From the NCBI GenBank assembly GCA_019635535.1, contig JAHBZH010000001.1, positions 1,888,995 through 1,952,994 on the forward strand: 64,000 nt of DNA, read 5' to 3'. The notes under the pieces were generated by a model, which worked only from the letters and a program-made list of their open reading frames with translations, searched no databases and was not told the DNA's origin. Shown one piece after another: positions 63,972-64,000 of the stretch; position 1 is the first letter of the stretch; the number at the start of each line of letters is the position of its first letter. The position numbers were made by a program, and so were the translations under genes. The DNA is from Sphingomonas sp. Lineage in GTDB: Bacteria; Pseudomonadota; Alphaproteobacteria; Sphingomonadales; Sphingomonadaceae.

Positions 63972-64000
63972 TCAGCGCAGCGCGCCGGCGACGAGCTTGT
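63972..64000 (-). CDS. Possible C-terminal end of an upstream gene
   Basis: The last 29 bases read on the minus strand as a frame ending KLVAGALR and a TGA stop. This may be the tail of a gene whose body lies right of the window. Nine codons are too few to identify it. Confidence 0.25.

Overview
The window is a high-GC chromosomal segment from an alphaproteobacterium, very probably a sphingomonad (Sphingomonadaceae). The pointers are: the order tsf-pyrH-frr-uppS-cdsA-dxr-rseP-bamA-ompH-fabZ without lpxD or lpxA; a tandem-domain Hfq; a fused ispDF; the alphaproteobacterial ntrYX-hfq-hflX-mazG and nuo-birA-coaX-rnj neighbourhoods; and several imperfect palindromic repeats of the kind scattered through sphingomonad genomes. 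It is core-genome sequence. I see no phage, insertion sequence, CRISPR array or rRNA operon.

Layout. 1-9339 (+) holds translation end-genes (tsf end, pyrH, frr) running into isoprenoid and phospholipid synthesis (uppS, cdsA, dxr) and outer-membrane biogenesis (rseP, bamA, ompH, fabZ), mostly with 1-4 nt overlaps. 9329-13587 (-) is a cobalamin uptake operon (btuB-F-C-D) behind a B12 riboswitch whose expression platform can sequester the btuB Shine-Dalgarno. 13957-18180 holds rpmE, a GNAT acetyltransferase, a glutaryl-CoA dehydrogenase/CoA-transferase pair, a pirin and tRNA-Ser(UGA). 18297-26774 (+) holds murein enzymes, then tmk-holB-metG-tatD family-MBL hydrolase-membrane aspartic protease and mazG. 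26927-33549 (-) holds dusB, ntrY, ntrX, double hfq and hflX. 33613-37367 holds ispDF, cinA, a RatA/COQ10-like protein, lipA and a beta-carbonic anhydrase. 37639-42837 holds a cyclophilin, an amino-acid permease, a histidine-less Hpt-like protein, a large membrane-anchored coiled-coil protein and a DUF1467 protein. 42841-63854 (-) is the complete 14-subunit complex I operon (nuoA to nuoN) followed by birA, coaX and RNase J.

The most unusual part is the nuo operon. Besides all 14 subunits it carries five uncharacterised genes, all fitted tightly between subunit genes: a lipoprotein and a 54-residue membrane protein between nuoE and nuoF; two related exported proteins, built from repeats of one two-cysteine module, between nuoF and nuoG; and a probably exported four-cysteine protein between nuoH and nuoI. 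Three other gaps (G-H, I-J, J-K) hold palindromic repeats, and each gap stays an open frame whose stop overlaps the next start codon. A fourth repeat sits in frame inside the lipoprotein signal peptide. The five genes look like a lineage-specific envelope module co-expressed with complex I. Their function is not known to me.
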